Assembly: GCA_004009845.1 (NCBI GenBank)
Contig: RMBW01000060.1
Coordinates: forward strand, 124,001-188,000
Direction: 5' to 3'
Length of the DNA stretch: 64,000 nt
Origin: Davidsoniella eucalypti
Taxonomy: Eukaryota; Ascomycota; Sordariomycetes; Microascales; Ceratocystidaceae
Part shown: positions 45,772 through 57,924 of the stretch, one piece after another
How positions within the stretch are numbered: position 1 is the stretch's first letter
Layout of the letters: each line of letters starts with the position of its first letter
The notes under the pieces: generated by a model
Database searches by the model: none
What the model saw: the letters and a program-made list of their open reading frames with translations, nothing else
Told to the model about the DNA's origin: nothing
Position numbers and translations under genes: made by a program

Positions 45772-46272
45772 TTTGATATGCGCTAGGGTTAGTTAGTGAT
45801 TGCTAAACACGGTAAACTCAACCAGCCTCGGTGGTTGACGAATATGTCATATTTGATCGGCAAACAGGGTGCCAAATCTTGTACTATATAAAATACATAC
45901 ACTTACTTGTCAACGGGATATATCTTACAAGCCTAGTATGATAATGGTATAAATGAAACGATAGGCCATCATGTGGTCAGGTGATTGTAAATGAGAACAT
46001 ATATCTAATATTAAAACCCAAAAACGTCAACAAAATAGGATTTGAGCCAAGTAGACGCAAGTCAAAACCTTGGGGAGGTCAAACTTAATGGAAGACTAGG
46101 CTATGAGATAAAAATGCGAAACTATGAAGAGCACAGAGGCTATGTGGTATGGTAAATGCTAATAGAAATGCCTGTGTAGCACCCAGTTCTAACTCCACAG
46201 TGCTACAGCTTGACATTTCTAGCAATGAAGACTTGATTCGCTGGTCCAGAACAAGCAGATGCCATGTACGCT
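45772..46272. repeat. Family-A 3' flank
   Basis: Matches 4700-5196. No gene is seen. Confidence 0.6.
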
Positions 46273-47005
46273 TTAAAGTCTTTCAGCCATCCAATTGTAG
46301 TAGGCCAGTTCGTTGAAATTGTCGTCAAAACTGGTTCCAGCACTGTCAATCCAGGTATTGGAGAGCGACACAATATTGCCATCAGAAATCTGATCGGAAG
46401 TGGTTTTACCACCCCAAGCCACACTGTAAAAGGTAAAGTTAGTACATACTATCATACAAACTCAAAACTATAAGGGCATATAATCAGACTTACATCTTTG
46501 CGGGGCTAGCACTATAACTGGCTTGAGCCAAGTACCAGGTGTCATCATCATTCCTCTGGAGTACTTGGTAGTAGGTACCACTGAAGCTGTTGGTGTACCT
46601 ACCAACAGTGCCAACAAGTAGAGCAACGTTGTTGCAACCGGTCTCTCGAACAATGTCAATAATCACAGGGTGATGGGCCTGGTAACCTGCACTGACCGCT
46701 GTGCATAGCCTAAAGTAGTATGACTTTCCATGAACAAGCGATGCAACCCTACTTACCGAATCATAGTCAGATCCACGAGAAAATAGGTGAGGGTGGTCCT
46801 TGGCACTGAAAGTTATCTCCTCCTCTTGACCATCTTCAGACACCGCATTTGTCTTGATGTTGAAGGTGATGTCTTCAAGAGGAACTTCATTGGAGCGCTC
46901 CTGAACATCAGCAGAAAGCTTTTCAAGGCTCGGGTTCACGGGCGCCGTCGGAACAGCAGCGCTGGAGGCCAGAGCACAGAGAGCGAGGACACTGAAGAAT
47001 CTCAT
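46273..47005 (-). CDS. Family-A small secreted protein, copy 6
   Basis: Exons are 47005-46494 and 46423-46273, phase-2 intron, 220 residues. Signal peptide MRFFSVLALCALASSAAVP and the standard pro-region (one V to A change, KLSADVQ). Mature core: SDYDSVSRVA, YYFRLC, ETGC, LLVGTVGRYTNSFSGTYY. The last exon begins VAWGGKTTSDQ, has TWIDSAGTSF and ends NWMAERL. The donor follows AAG-AT rather than CAG-CG, so the residue at the splice is Ile instead of the usual Arg or Ser. It is most like copy 8. Confidence 0.82.
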
Positions 47006-48065
47006 GGTGATAGAGCGAGAAGATAAGGTGATGAAAGGATGATGCTATAGAGATGACAGAGCTGTATCAAGGATAGTAAGAGAGGAGAAAGAGAGAGGTG
47101 AGGGTGATGGTGAAGGTGGTGGGAATAAGATCCGAAACAGTGAGTAAACGAATGGGCATGTCGTGATACTTATATCTTTTTTCTTAGGCTGAGGTGAGTC
47201 TTATTTTGGTCTACATCATCTCCTCTTCTTTTCTAAAACCCACTTTCAATACGTTTATGTGCTCATGCACGATGTAAAAAAAAAACCTCGATATACATCA
47301 CCACATACCCAACTAGTAAGATGTAATACGTAGATAAAGGCACAGGCACATTACAGGCCTTTCAACAAGGATAATTGTATCTACATGTACATGTAGGCAA
47401 AGACTAGTTACATCAAGTCCGGAACGACGCTATGGTCTATATTAGAGAAGCTTGGGTCTTTATAGGCCATGAGCCGAGTAACTACATTCAAGGTTGTACA
47501 AGTTATAACAAGAGAGATAACTAGATATGGCTCATGCTGCTCACACCAAGCACTTGGAAAGGTCAACCCATAAACATCTGATCCATCGCCGGAGTTCACC
47601 GGGCTTAACCCAGAAATTATACATAGTTTAGGATCTGGTAGGTTGGCAGTATTCAGTGTCATTCGTTGTTGGATAGATCTTGTATTGATTTTACTACCAG
47701 GTATATTGACTGTGATACTCTGGGATTAAACTTATCAGAAAAGGGTCACTTAGACAATACAAGAATAGAATGTGGTTCTAGACAAGACCAACCTTATTTA
47801 ACAACCCAAACTGGGAAGAAGAAGAAGCACTACATGACTAGTAGATACCAAGAATTTACAATAGCAAGGGCTTAGCATAACTATTCTCTTTAGCTGGACT
47901 GAAGGATATATGTACAAAATCCCCAAAGCAAAACTTGAGGGAAAATAAAGATAAAAACATGGACATTTTTGCTAAAATGTCGAACCGTGAAGAAAGTAGA
48001 TTGTTCTACTATTCTCACTCCCTCACAAGGGCCAAACTATGTACCAGGAAGAGATCTTGATACAG
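47006..48065. repeat. Family-A 5' region and spacer
   Basis: Promoter block followed by the same spacer as at 37298-38330. The homology ends where a LINE fragment begins near 48066. No gene is seen. Confidence 0.6.
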
Positions 48066-48840
48066 AATATTGGCACATGTTCACTCTGACCCTGCTTTTA
48101 CCTTGCAGCCCGAGATCCTGGAGTTCCTGCGACTCGCAGCTGCTTGGCCACTACGAAGAATATCGCACGCTAGCAGGAACGGGCCAAGTTCGAGTTCTTT
48201 GGTGCCCTGGGCACATTGGGAGGGAAATAAACAAGCTGACATCCTCGCTAAAGAAGCCTGCCTTCACGTCCCAAACCTTCCGAGGGCGTCGCTAACAGGT
48301 ACTAAGAGAGCCATCAGACGACGGTTCCAACTGAAGGCCGCCGAATGGTGGCAGAAAGTCCCCTTTACACGGAACTGGAGACTCCATGGCCTAAGGTCCC
48401 TCCCATGAGCTCCGTCTTAGCAGACGGCATCTCAGCTTGCTACTACAGTTTCGGACTCAACATGGTGACTTCAAGGCCTACCATGAAAATTTCCATCACA
48501 CTGATGCGTATGTCTCGTGTGCCTGTGGGCTCCCAAAGAGCCCCATAGATTTCATAAGGTGCGGCACAGATACCCCTACTTAGGTCGAAACCGCAGCCTC
48601 GGAACCCTGGACTTTGTTCATGGGACTTCGCAGGGAGCTTTGGCTCTCAACCTTCCTCCGAAAGACGCAATTTCTTGAAGACTTGTGCCCTCTTCGGTGT
48701 CTCCTTCAGGTGGGGACTCCACCGTTCATCATTCTGTAATTGTTACACTGTAACAGTGGATGCTTCCCTCTATACCCACTAGGGTTATACAGGGTCCCAC
48801 CACACCCTGTATTTTTAGAAGCTAGATACACAAGTTGTTA
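48066..48840 (+). mobile_element. LINE 3' end (RNase H and C-terminal region), decayed
   Basis: Read with frame changes, this is the end of a Tad-type non-LTR retrotransposon: VLWCPGHIGREGN-like and GNKQADILAKEACLH (RNase H), RFQLKAAEWWQK, then HGDFKAYHENFHHTDAYVS with CACG, and a tail FLEDLC. At least three frame shifts break it. It is the longest of four fragments in the window (others at 29440-29965, 35870-36225 and 58783-58907) and may serve as the reference for them. Confidence 0.75.
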
Positions 48841-49526
48841 GTAGATAGACAACGTGCGCATGTAAGGTGATTGGGTGGGAGCCGTGTTATTGACCCAACT
48901 CCAGCGGCCCACAAGAGTAACAGCAATACATAGTAATATATATGTACAGTTTATGACATCAATAAAAACCGACTCACTTTACTTGTTTATCTAGGCAATC
49001 CGTACAAAGTCATGAGAGAATTTATAATTCTTTGCCTTGTGCTCCCCTCCCCCTTTCTTTCGGGTTCAACGAGGCTTAAGCTTTGACCATAATACATCTG
49101 TATGAGCGTGATTTTGTAGCAATGTTGTAATATTTTTCTATTCCTACCAAAACAAATGTATTGCCCTAAGCTTTTTACTTGACTACCAATAGCATTGACC
49201 ATCTAGGGAATGCCGGCTGAAGAAAATAGGAAATCTTGGCTAGTATAACATAAATCTAAATTAATCTTGGGCTTGAGTAACTTCAGCATTGTCAAAAATG
49301 TCTATGAATAATTTCTACCAAAGAGATCTATTCAAGATGACCAGAACTACACAGAAATTTAAAAAAAAAAACTACCTTAATCACGATATCCCGACACATG
49401 TATTGTTGAATCGGAATCGTCTCTTCACCATCTCACTAACCCTCTCTCCTCTCAATTCAGTCACTCTTTAATACATTCCGACAACTACCTCCCCACCTTT
49501 CTTGTTATTTTTCTAATATAATTATC
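48841..49526. repeat. Retroelement edge and family-B 5' flank
   Basis: Bases 48841-48910 are repeated in reverse complement at about 57850-57925. From about 48950 this is the family-B upstream region (as at 22020-22546). No gene is seen. Confidence 0.6.
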
Positions 49527-49592
49527 ATGAAGTTCATTGGCCTTCTTATTCTTGGTTCTCGCCTCCAGCGCTGCTGTCCCGGTTGAGCCTAG
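49527..49592 (+). pseudogene. Family-B secreted protein, copy 4, signal-peptide fragment
   Basis: Starts MKFIGLLILGS and then loses the frame. Allowing for a small deletion, the bases follow the signal peptide through the SSAAVP region and end at about 49592, where the sequence becomes unrelated. Only the 5' flank and about 22 codons remain. Confidence 0.75.
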
Positions 49593-49656
49593 GGAGAAAC
49601 GAAGTGGTACTGGTGGATGGCTACTGCGAGAAAATACATGACTAACTTTCTTTATG

Positions 49657-50072
49657 ATAGTCTGGGACAACGTACTCGCCTCTGAAGTCCACCGCTCTCT
49701 AGGAGCCCCGTTCTAACCCTGGATCTGTACACGTGCACGACCGACGACTTGGCCTTCACCGTCACTTTCAAGCTCAAGGCCCGCCGTGACGACTTCATCC
49801 GCCCTAGTATTGTGGTTCGACATCGACTTCACCGCCTGCCACAAGAAGATTGATTCGCTTTTCTACTGGCCCTCACACCAAGTACACTCCCTGGAAGCAG
49901 ACTGTCTGCTACCTCATCGATGTCCTGACCGTGGAGCAGGGTGAGGAGGTCGAGGGTGTCAGCCTAACGAGAGAAAGCACCGTGATCTCGATGTTAAGCT
50001 GCAGTACAAGTTGTTGACTAAGAATATATTACTCGCCAAGCTGGAGGCTCTTGCAAGTACCAGATGTACTAG
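49657..50072 (+). pseudogene. Decayed 3' end of a type I protein arginine methyltransferase gene
   Basis: PRMT1/Hmt1 enzymes methylate arginines in RNA-binding proteins. Here only the C-terminal beta-barrel half is found, spread over several frames. Near 49658-49700: WDNV and SPLKSTAL. Near 49713: PVLTLDLYTCTTDDLAF then KARRDDF. Near 49811: LWFDIDFTACHKKI. Near 49860: FSTGPHTKYTPWKQTV then DVLTVEQGEEVEG. Near 49978: KHRDLDVKLQYKL. Near 50055: CKYQMY and a stop. At least four frame changes and two deletions are needed. The methyltransferase domain that binds S-adenosylmethionine is absent. The fragment begins about 65 bp after the family-B signal-peptide fragment. Confidence 0.8.
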
Positions 50073-50820
50073 TTTTGTTTTGTTGTTTCTCGCGACCCTT
50101 GACATGAGTTTCGGCGAGATTCTTGAATCTTGCACCAAGCCGAGTAACCCTAACCCTAAATGATCCGGCGTTGTATAATCTCAGTGATTCAAGTAATTGT
50201 AATGTATAATCAACGGACTAGCTACTCTTAGCATCCTATCTGATGAAAACACATATTCTATTGTACCGGGCATAGTTCCTCTTGACACTAAAAGGTTATA
50301 AGAGACGCTTGAATCTATGCGCTTCTGCAATTCTTAGTCGCCCGGGCGTTGGCCAAAGTGACATTATCACGTGAACGCTTCCGTCGGTCTACAAAATGCC
50401 TTTATATCGCTACGAGATAACAATGTATAGACATTGAATGGTGAAACCAAAATCAAATCTAGTGGTCTGTAGAGACTGAGTTGGTGGTCCGTGAATGGAC
50501 TTTGCTGACATTAGGTAGATTTTCAAAAGTACAACAAAAGACTTGTTAAAGGAATTCCTATATGTATTTTTGCTACTTTATGTCCGTTCAAACGAAAGTT
50601 CTATATTTACCATATCTTATAGCACTTCCATCATATTCCTACTGATAATAATTTCGACTGCTCTGCTTCAAAGCTGGCAGCTGGCAAAGTGCTAGTGGCC
50701 ATACAAATACATCCCCGACAAAACATTTTAGATCTGCAAATGAGTGGTTGCTTTTGATTTGATTTGATTATATTTAACGTCTACCTAAGTCACTGAATAC
50801 CAAATCGTACTCTTCTAGTA
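50073..50820. other. Intergenic, no gene seen
   Basis: A/T-rich, with the ATTTGATTTGATTATATTTAA word that also occurs near 43790 and 55575. Two telomere-like CCCTAA units at about 50152-50163 are too few to mean anything. Confidence 0.4.
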
Positions 50821-51162
50821 GTTGATGTTGTTCGTGGTGTTAAATCTGTTCGTCACAACCACTCCCTAGCTGGCACTGAAGCTTACTTCAAAGACCGATG
50901 TATGGCTACTATGCCGTCGTTTTGCTGTGAAATACTAGTAGGTAGACATTCAGTAGTGATCCTTTCATTCATTCGTATGGCTACCGAGCACTGGACGCCT
51001 GACATCATCTCGATGCACAATAGTGACATGCAGCCATCATGTATCTTGAATTCTGTGCATAACCATCTAGTAAGTGCCGATGGAACTGTCGTACAGTATG
51101 CCGAGGCCGCTGACCAACAACTCATTTCAGCATGGCTAACCATCTTACATTACTATGAGTGA
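50821..51162 (+). pseudogene. Fragment of an unrecognised gene
   Basis: A stretch of 113 codons open from just after two TAG stops (possibly an intron end at 50820) to TGA at 51162. The composition looks protein-like: AYFKDRCMATMPSFCCEI, HNSDMQPSCILNSVHNHLV, ADGTVVQYAEAADQQLISAW. There is no convincing start codon or domain. It might be an upstream part of the decayed gene at 51497-53040, but the 330 bp between them shows no coding sequence. Unrecognised. Confidence 0.4.
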
Positions 51163-51496
51163 AATATACTCGAAGGGCAACTCTACCTAATTGATTGCTT
51201 GCAAATTTGGGCAATCTTCTAAATGAAACTTTACTGCACCATTTGATACTATGATTATTGGTATGTAGGAACGACAGACTTAAAAAGTCCAAAACTGGGA
51301 GATTTCTTGCAATTTGCTTCATCTTAGACGCAATACTATCGTTCTCGAGGAAATCTCTATCTGCTTGTATAAAAAACCGGCATAAGGCCAAACTATTGCA
51401 TGATAGACCTTTGAGATTTCCGTTCGACAAAAACATAATATAGCTAGTTCAATATACTCTATTAAGGATTTTCACTGCTCATTAACCTTGACCAGG

Positions 51497-53040
51497 TTTC
51501 TGAGCACCTGCTTGCCATCAGCTTCGATGGAGCTAATGAACTCGCCATTGAGTTCGCAACCATTGATGCTGCCACCACTACTCTGGATCTGTGGGCATCT
51601 GCCTTGGCTTCCGCCTACCAGGGCAGCGTCATGGCGATGACGCCAATTGGTTCTGTTGACTCACAGAGCCATGAATGGTTCGGCATATCGGGCATCACTG
51701 CCCGAGGAAATACCATGGTAGTGTTGGATGTCACACCCAACACAATCAATGATCTCGAGGTGGAATGTCATGACTGACACCGCAGATGACTTCCAAAATG
51801 TCACTGATCCTCTGATGATCGAATTGGTCTCGGCGTCGGTAGATGATACCACGCCTTGGAAGTCAAAGTACATGTTCTTTGTCTTCCAGCACAACAGTGG
51901 AATCACTTATAGTGATTCCCATCTGGATTTGAGCCTCAAGTGCTCATCGTATGATGTGTCTGAGGCTATCGGCTTCAGCTACCGGGCTGGAAAGCGTCAT
52001 GGTGGAGATTTCAAAATCTCTACCAAGGGTGTGGTTGCCCAGACGTTGTTGAGACTATATGTCACTGGACACGCTGTCCAGGGTCTTACGGGCTCTCAGC
52101 AATTACTGGCCTTACCACCGGTGTCTTTCCAGGTGCCGGATATTGGCTACGTATCGCTATCCCTCAGTGATAGTATCGGCTACAGGGTATCCGATATCCA
52201 GGCGTACGCTCGCCTTGACTTTCGAGGCAAGATGACGGTCTCTGATGAGGATCGTCTCCTAGCCCATGCTGAGCGACGCGTCTGGGGGGGGGCCGTGTTG
52301 GTGCCAACATCGAGGCACCTGTCTTCTCACTATACAAGCCCACAGTGTCTGGTGGTTTGTATGGTGAAGTGTCTGTCTACCATGCAATCCATGCTGATGT
52401 GACATTCAAGTCATTATTCATTGATGCCTCTGTATCCGCTACTATGGATTGGAAGGTCCCCCAGTTCCATCTAACGGCTGCAGCTTCATATGATGATGCT
52501 TGTGGATTGTGTGGTGGGGGGAAGTTTGGTCTTTCTGGGGATCTTGACTTGGACAGTGCCATGACTGTCGGTCTCAAGCCAAGAATCTTCGGTATGGACC
52601 TATCTTGGCTGTCATTCACCCAGTCTACTACGACCAAGGTGATTGACCTGTTGGACTTCTGTGTAGCATCCGGTCCTGAGTGCAAGAGTAGATGGTTAGA
52701 TCTCAACCCTAGTCACTCGAGATCCTTCCGTAAAAAGGATGCTCACAAGCTGTTCCGGGACTCCGACTTGACGATAACTCATGACATTGAGTTGCCTTTT
52801 GAGGATATGCCTTCGGATGTTGCGGATGATATCTTTGACATGCTGGAAGATGATCGGACCAAATGGTCCAAGGCGTCCTCGGGTGCCATGGTCGCCAAGC
52901 GGGAATGGCTCCGCGGCACAGTCAAGGAGCCTTTTAACCCAGTCAAGGATGACTGGACATTGTCAACTTCCCAGAAGGCCGAGATGCTCCGCCAGCACCC
53001 GGAGTATGCGGAAGAATTCAATGAATGGGAGCTTGAGTAA
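51497..53040 (+). pseudogene. Decayed large gene of unknown function, two frameshifts
   Basis: Three consecutive open stretches in different frames read as one protein of about 510 residues. Part 1 (51497 to about 51765): LLAISFDGANELAIEFATID and TLDLWASALASAYQG. Part 2 (about 51765 to 52283): MTDTADDFQNVTDPLMIELV and SFQVPDIGYVSLSLSDSIGY. Part 3 (about 52293 to 53040): VFSLYKPTVSGGLYGEVSVY and an acidic-basic tail ending EYAEEFNEWELE. The first shift is near 51760 and the second falls in a run of nine G at 52284-52292. Long alternating hydrophobic stretches suggest beta structure. A CAG acceptor-like site precedes 51497, so upstream exons are probably missing. No family recognised. The nine-G shift could be a sequencing error. 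Confidence 0.6.
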
Positions 53041-53585
53041 GCTCGCCCCAGTGAGCCACTAGATTCAGTACAGTGGAAAGGCATCTAGAGCTTGAGCTTG
53101 CTCGACCTAGGTGCTGACATATCTATCAACCGTTTTCCTTTTTTATCTAGTGTTTTCATTATCGTAGTTAGTTGCAATTTAATTTTATAACTTTCAATTA
53201 ACAGTATACTTATTGACCAGAGAAACCAACAATTGTGATTCGATAAGATGCCGTGCCGTGCCAGAGAACAATGTGTTAAGGTCAGTTAGTACTGGCTTGC
53301 TAAACATGGCTAACTGAACCGTCATGGTGGACAAACATGGGGTTAGGAGATTGTAAATGAGAATATATATGATATTAAAAACCAAAAACAACAAAATATG
53401 ATTTGAGCCAAGTAGACACAAGTCAAAACCTTAGGGAAGGTCAAACTTGACTAGAAGACAAGGCTATGAGATAAAAATGCGAAACTATGAAGAGCACCTT
53501 TCTAACGCCACAGTGCTACAGCTTGACATTTCTAGCTATGAAAACTTGATTTGCTGGTCCAGAACAAGCAGATGTCATGTGCAAT
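53041..53585. repeat. Family-A 3' flank
   Basis: Short unique stretch after the decayed gene, then the family-A 3' flank from about 53190. No gene is seen. Confidence 0.55.
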
Positions 53586-54317
53586 TTAAAGTTTTCCAGC
53601 CATGTGTTTGTAGTAGGCCAGGGTGTTGTAATCATCGGAAAATATGTCTCCCGCTTCGGCAGCCCAGGTGTCTGAGAGCGACGTAAGCCTGTTGGAAGAA
53701 ATCTGAAAGGAATAGGTTTCACCACCATAAACCAGACTGTAAAGGTAAAGTTAGTATATACTGTCATACAAACTCAAACCTACAAGGGCATATAATCAGA
53801 ATACTTACCGCTGGTCATCTTGAACACTATATTGGTAATCAGCCAAGTACCAGTTATCATTCTCGTCCTGGAAGACTTTGTAGTAGGTACCAGTGAAGGT
53901 ATATTGGGAAGTAACCGTGCCAACAACTAGACCGACGTCTTTGCAGTGGGTCTTATCATAAATGCTAGCAACTACAGGGTTCTCGGGCGAGAAACCTGCG
54001 GGGGCCTTGTTGCATAGCATAAAGTAGTATGACTTTCCAACATCAAGCTTAGGGGCAGCGTTATATGCCGCATCATATTCAGCGTTACGAGAAACCAGGT
54101 CAGGGTGGTCCTTGGCACTGAAAGTCATCTCCTCCTCTTGACCATCTTCAGACACCGCGTTTGTCTTGATGTCGAAGGTGATGTCTTCAAGAGGAACTTC
54201 ATTGGAGCGTTCCTGAACATCTACAGAAAGCTTTTCAAGGCTCGGGTTCACGGGCGCCGTCGGAACAGCAGCGCTGGAGGCCAGAGCACAGAGAGCGAGG
54301 ACACTGAAGAATCTCAT
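53586..54317 (-). CDS. Family-A small secreted protein, copy 7
   Basis: Exons are 54317-53809 and 53736-53586, phase-2 intron, 219 residues. Standard signal peptide and pro-region with small changes (DITFDIKTNAV, HPDLVSRN). Mature core: YYFMLCNKAPAGFSPENPVV, a second Cys in KTHC instead of ETGC, VVGTVTSQYTFTGTYYKV. The last exon starts LVYGGETYS and ends YYKHMAGKL, the only copy without the W in the NWMA position. It lies behind the decayed large gene rather than a PYM copy, so this module lacks PYM. Confidence 0.82.
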
Positions 54318-56650
54318 GGTGATAGAGCGAGAAGATAAGGTGATGAAAGGATGATACTATAGAGTTGGCAGAGCTGTATCAAGGATAGTAAGAGTGGAGA
54401 TAGAGAGAGGTAAGGGTGATGGTGAAGGTGGTAAGAGTAAGATCCAAAACAATGAGTAAACGAATGGACATGTCGTGATATTTATATCTTGTTTCTCAGG
54501 TTGAGCGGAGCCTTCTTCTTGTATATCATCTCCTCTTCTTCTCTAGAGCCAACTCTCAATATGTCTATATGCATGCCACAATGTAAAAACCGCGATATCA
54601 CCGTACATAGATAAAATCACGGACACACTACAGGCCACTGAACAAGGATAATGTAGGCAAAGACTAGTTACATCAAGTCCGGAATGACGCTGTGGACTAT
54701 ATTAGAGAAGCTTGGGGTCTTGATAGGCCATGAGCCAAGTAACTACATTCTAGGTTGAACAAGTTATAACAAAAGAGACATAACTAGATATGGCCCTTCC
54801 TGATCACCCCAAGCACTTGGAAAGGTCAACCCATAAATATCTGATCCATCACCGGAGTTCACCGGGCTTAACCCAGAAATTATACATAGTTTAGGATCTG
54901 GTAGATTGGCAGTACTCAGTGTCATTGATAAGAAGCAGCAGTTCAAAGAGATGCAAATTGGTTGTTGGATAGATCTTGTGTTGATTTCACTACCTGGTAT
55001 ATTGACTGTGATACCCTGGAATGACACAGATCAGAAAATGATCACTTACAATACAAGAATAGAATGTGGTTCTAGACAAGACCAACCTTATTTAATAACA
55101 GAAACTGAGAAGAAGAAAGAGCACTGAATAACTAGTAGATATCAAGAATTTACAATAGCAAGGGCTTGGCATAACTATTCTCTTTAGCTAGACCAAATGA
55201 TCTAGATATGTACACAAAACCCAAAACAAAACTTGAGGGAAAATAAATATACAAACATGGTCATTTTTGCTAAGATGTAGAACTGTGAAGAAAGTAGATT
55301 GGTCTACTATTCTCAACCTCACAAGGGCCAAACTACGTACCGGGAGGAGATCTTGATACGGAACATTGGAACACTTTCTGATCTATTTGCCATTCTTCAT
55401 TTGTTATGATATTGAGTTCCATAGAATCCAGGGGTTCGAGTCTTGGTGATTCCACACTGAGGGAATATATCATACCCGTGATGGTGTGACATTAGAAATC
55501 GGCATCGCCCTAATCTTGTAGATGTTATGTAAGAAATTGTCCAAGACGTTGTGGGGATGGATCGTAGCCTGTGATTTGATTTGATTATATTTAATGTCTA
55601 CCACAGATATTTCAAATTCTCCGCTCGACAAACTCAATAGCTTTGTATGCGGAACGACACCGCCTCCTAGCCCCGAAGAATCCTGGCCATATGTCAAAGC
55701 AAAATATTCGTCAACCCCGAGCGGTAAAATATGAAGCACTGCTTGAAGAAAAAAAAAGAAACGAAAAAAAAAGAAAAAGCACAACTATCTATTGTAAAAA
55801 CATCTTCATAGCTCTATAGCTCCATAAGATTAATGATTTAAAAAATTAAAAACTGTAGCAAGCGGCTTAGAATATTGTGACAATGCTTTGTAGTACAGAA
55901 TAGACATCATTCTAGAAACATGCCTAACTTTCCAAAGCTGGACTCTATTTCCTGCTTTCTTCTTATCCTATAGATTTGTATTTTCTTATAAAGTTGTACT
56001 GTATTATATCTTTGATTCATACATTACTAGGTCATATGAAGGAAGTAGTGAAGGGATTGTTTGTTTAGTTGATGCCAATGGTGCTCAGAAGCTTAAAACG
56101 TATGAGTACTACCTAAACCAATAATATTAAAAAAATCAAGATTCGCAGGTTATTTGTCTTTCACTACAAACAAAGCAAAAGTTTATAAGCTTGTTACCAA
56201 TCAGGTAAATGGAAGGTTGTACCAAACCTACTATAACAAGACTTGACATTATAATATATATAACTAACTATATATAAATAACGATACAAACTCTATAAAA
56301 TGTATATAAAATAATAAAACGACTTGGACCAGAACAATAACTATAATGAAAGTATGTAGGAACTTCGAATAAGTAAATTTAGATGTTAAAAGAAGGAATT
56401 ATTGAAATGAAAAATGCTAAATATGGGACTCTAGAGAAACTATAGAAAGACTATTGAGGAAACAAAGGTCAAAATGCAAGACTATGAAGTAGCTGTGTGG
56501 TCTATATAATGATGAAATGTGTCATGTAGTGGTAAAATACAGTCCCTAGTTAGGCTTTTTCCATGAACAGGCTCCAGTTGTAATGTTGTCTTCCTTGCCT
56601 AGAGGTTGGCCTAGTAAAGATACTTCATGTATAGCTACTCGATATGCTTC
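54318..56650. repeat. Spacer between family-A copy 7 and family-B copy 5
   Basis: Matches 8233-10353 and 37298-39503. Contains the retroposed tail at 55801-55852. No gene is seen. Confidence 0.6.
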
Positions 56651-57367
56651 TTACAGGTAGCTAATAAGGAAGTGGTAGTAGGACATGCAGTTGTAAACAG
56701 TGGACAAAGTGTAGCCCGCTTTCTCCATCGAAGTGTCTGTGGCCTTCTGAATGGTTCCGCTGCTGTAATCAGCTTCGGTTGTACCACCATAGATAAGTCT
56801 ATGGAGGCTGTTAGTATATGCTGATAGAGATAGATGTAGTGGAAATATTGTCAGGGAACTTACCGCTGTCGCTGTCCCTCGATGACCCTGTAGAATTGGT
56901 TAGTTGAGAACCATTTCTCACTTTCCCTCTGACGGACATGTCAGTAGATGCCTGAGAATAAGTCCTCATTGGCATGAACCTTTCCAACAACCAATCCGAC
57001 ATGGTAGCAGCCGCCTGTGATGCTGATGATATCCTCGACAACGTCATTTGAGGCCACAGCGCCATAAGGGAGCTCATTGCATATCATGAAGTAGTACAAA
57101 TTACCATTCACAAGTTAGTAAGGGGAGGCCTTATAGGCTTCGTTGAAGGACTTGGATCCTCTCTGTTCCAGAGAAACCAGATTAGGCTCAGTATTGTCTC
57201 CGTCGGACTCGCTATCTTGCTTGGCAACAAAGATTTTAAGGTCGTCAATAGAGATCGCGAATTCTCGGGCTACCATCTTGCTGTTAGGGTCATTGAAGCT
57301 ATCAAGGTCGATCGGGACAGCAGTGCTGGAGGCAAGAACCAAGAACAAGAAGGCCAAGGAACTTCAT
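56651..57367 (-). pseudogene. Family-B secreted protein, copy 5, frameshift and stops
   Basis: Start at the MKFLGLLVLG signal peptide, where a 2-bp deletion shifts the frame before ASSTAVP. The pro-region then reads on (FNDPNSKMVAREFAISIDDL). After KASPY the codon is TAA, the same stop as in the copy at 39504-40134. A different second stop (TGG to TGA) lies in the GIYW strand. The last exon still ends TSYL-like at 56651. The splice sites persist. Clearly dead, and sharing ancestry with copy 3 after the first stop arose. Confidence 0.82.
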
Positions 57368-57924
57368 GATAATTAAATTAGAAAGATAGCAAGAAAGGTG
57401 GGGAGGTAGTTGTCTGAATGTATTAAAGAGTGACTGAATTGAGAGGAGAGAGGGTTAGTGAGATGGTGAAGAGACGATTCCAATTCAACAATACATGTGT
57501 CGGGATATCGTGATTAAGGTAGTTTTTTTTACATTTCTGTGTAGTTCTGGTCATCTTGAATAGATCTCTTTGGTAGAAATTATTCATAGACATTTTTGAC
57601 AATGCTGAAGTTACTCAAGCTCAAGATTAATTTAGATTTATACTAGCCAAGATTTCCTATTTTCTCAGCCGGCCTTCCCTAGATGGTCAATGCTAATGGT
57701 GGTCAAGTACAATGCTTAGGGCAATACAATTGTTTTGGTAGTAATAGAAAAATATTACAACATTGCTACGAAATCAAGCGTAAACATATATTACTATATA
57801 TTGCTGTTACTCTAGATATTCGGGCCGCTGTTTGAATTTGAATTTGTTAGCGGGGGAGAGTTGGGTCAATAAAATAGGACACGGCTCCCACCAATCACCT
57901 TCAATATGCACGTTGTCTACTAAC
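57368..57924. repeat. Family-B 5' flank
   Basis: Inverted copy of about 48950-49526. The end (57850-57924) is the inverted retroelement edge also seen at 48841-48910. No gene is seen. Confidence 0.6.

Noticed and set aside
50152..50163. Two CCCTAA units, telomere-like
   Set aside because: Only two units in the middle of a window; not evidence for a telomere or interstitial array.
55430..55450. GGGGTTCGAGTC, similar to a tRNA T-loop
   Set aside because: No matching acceptor, D or anticodon stem around it. No tRNA was found in the window.
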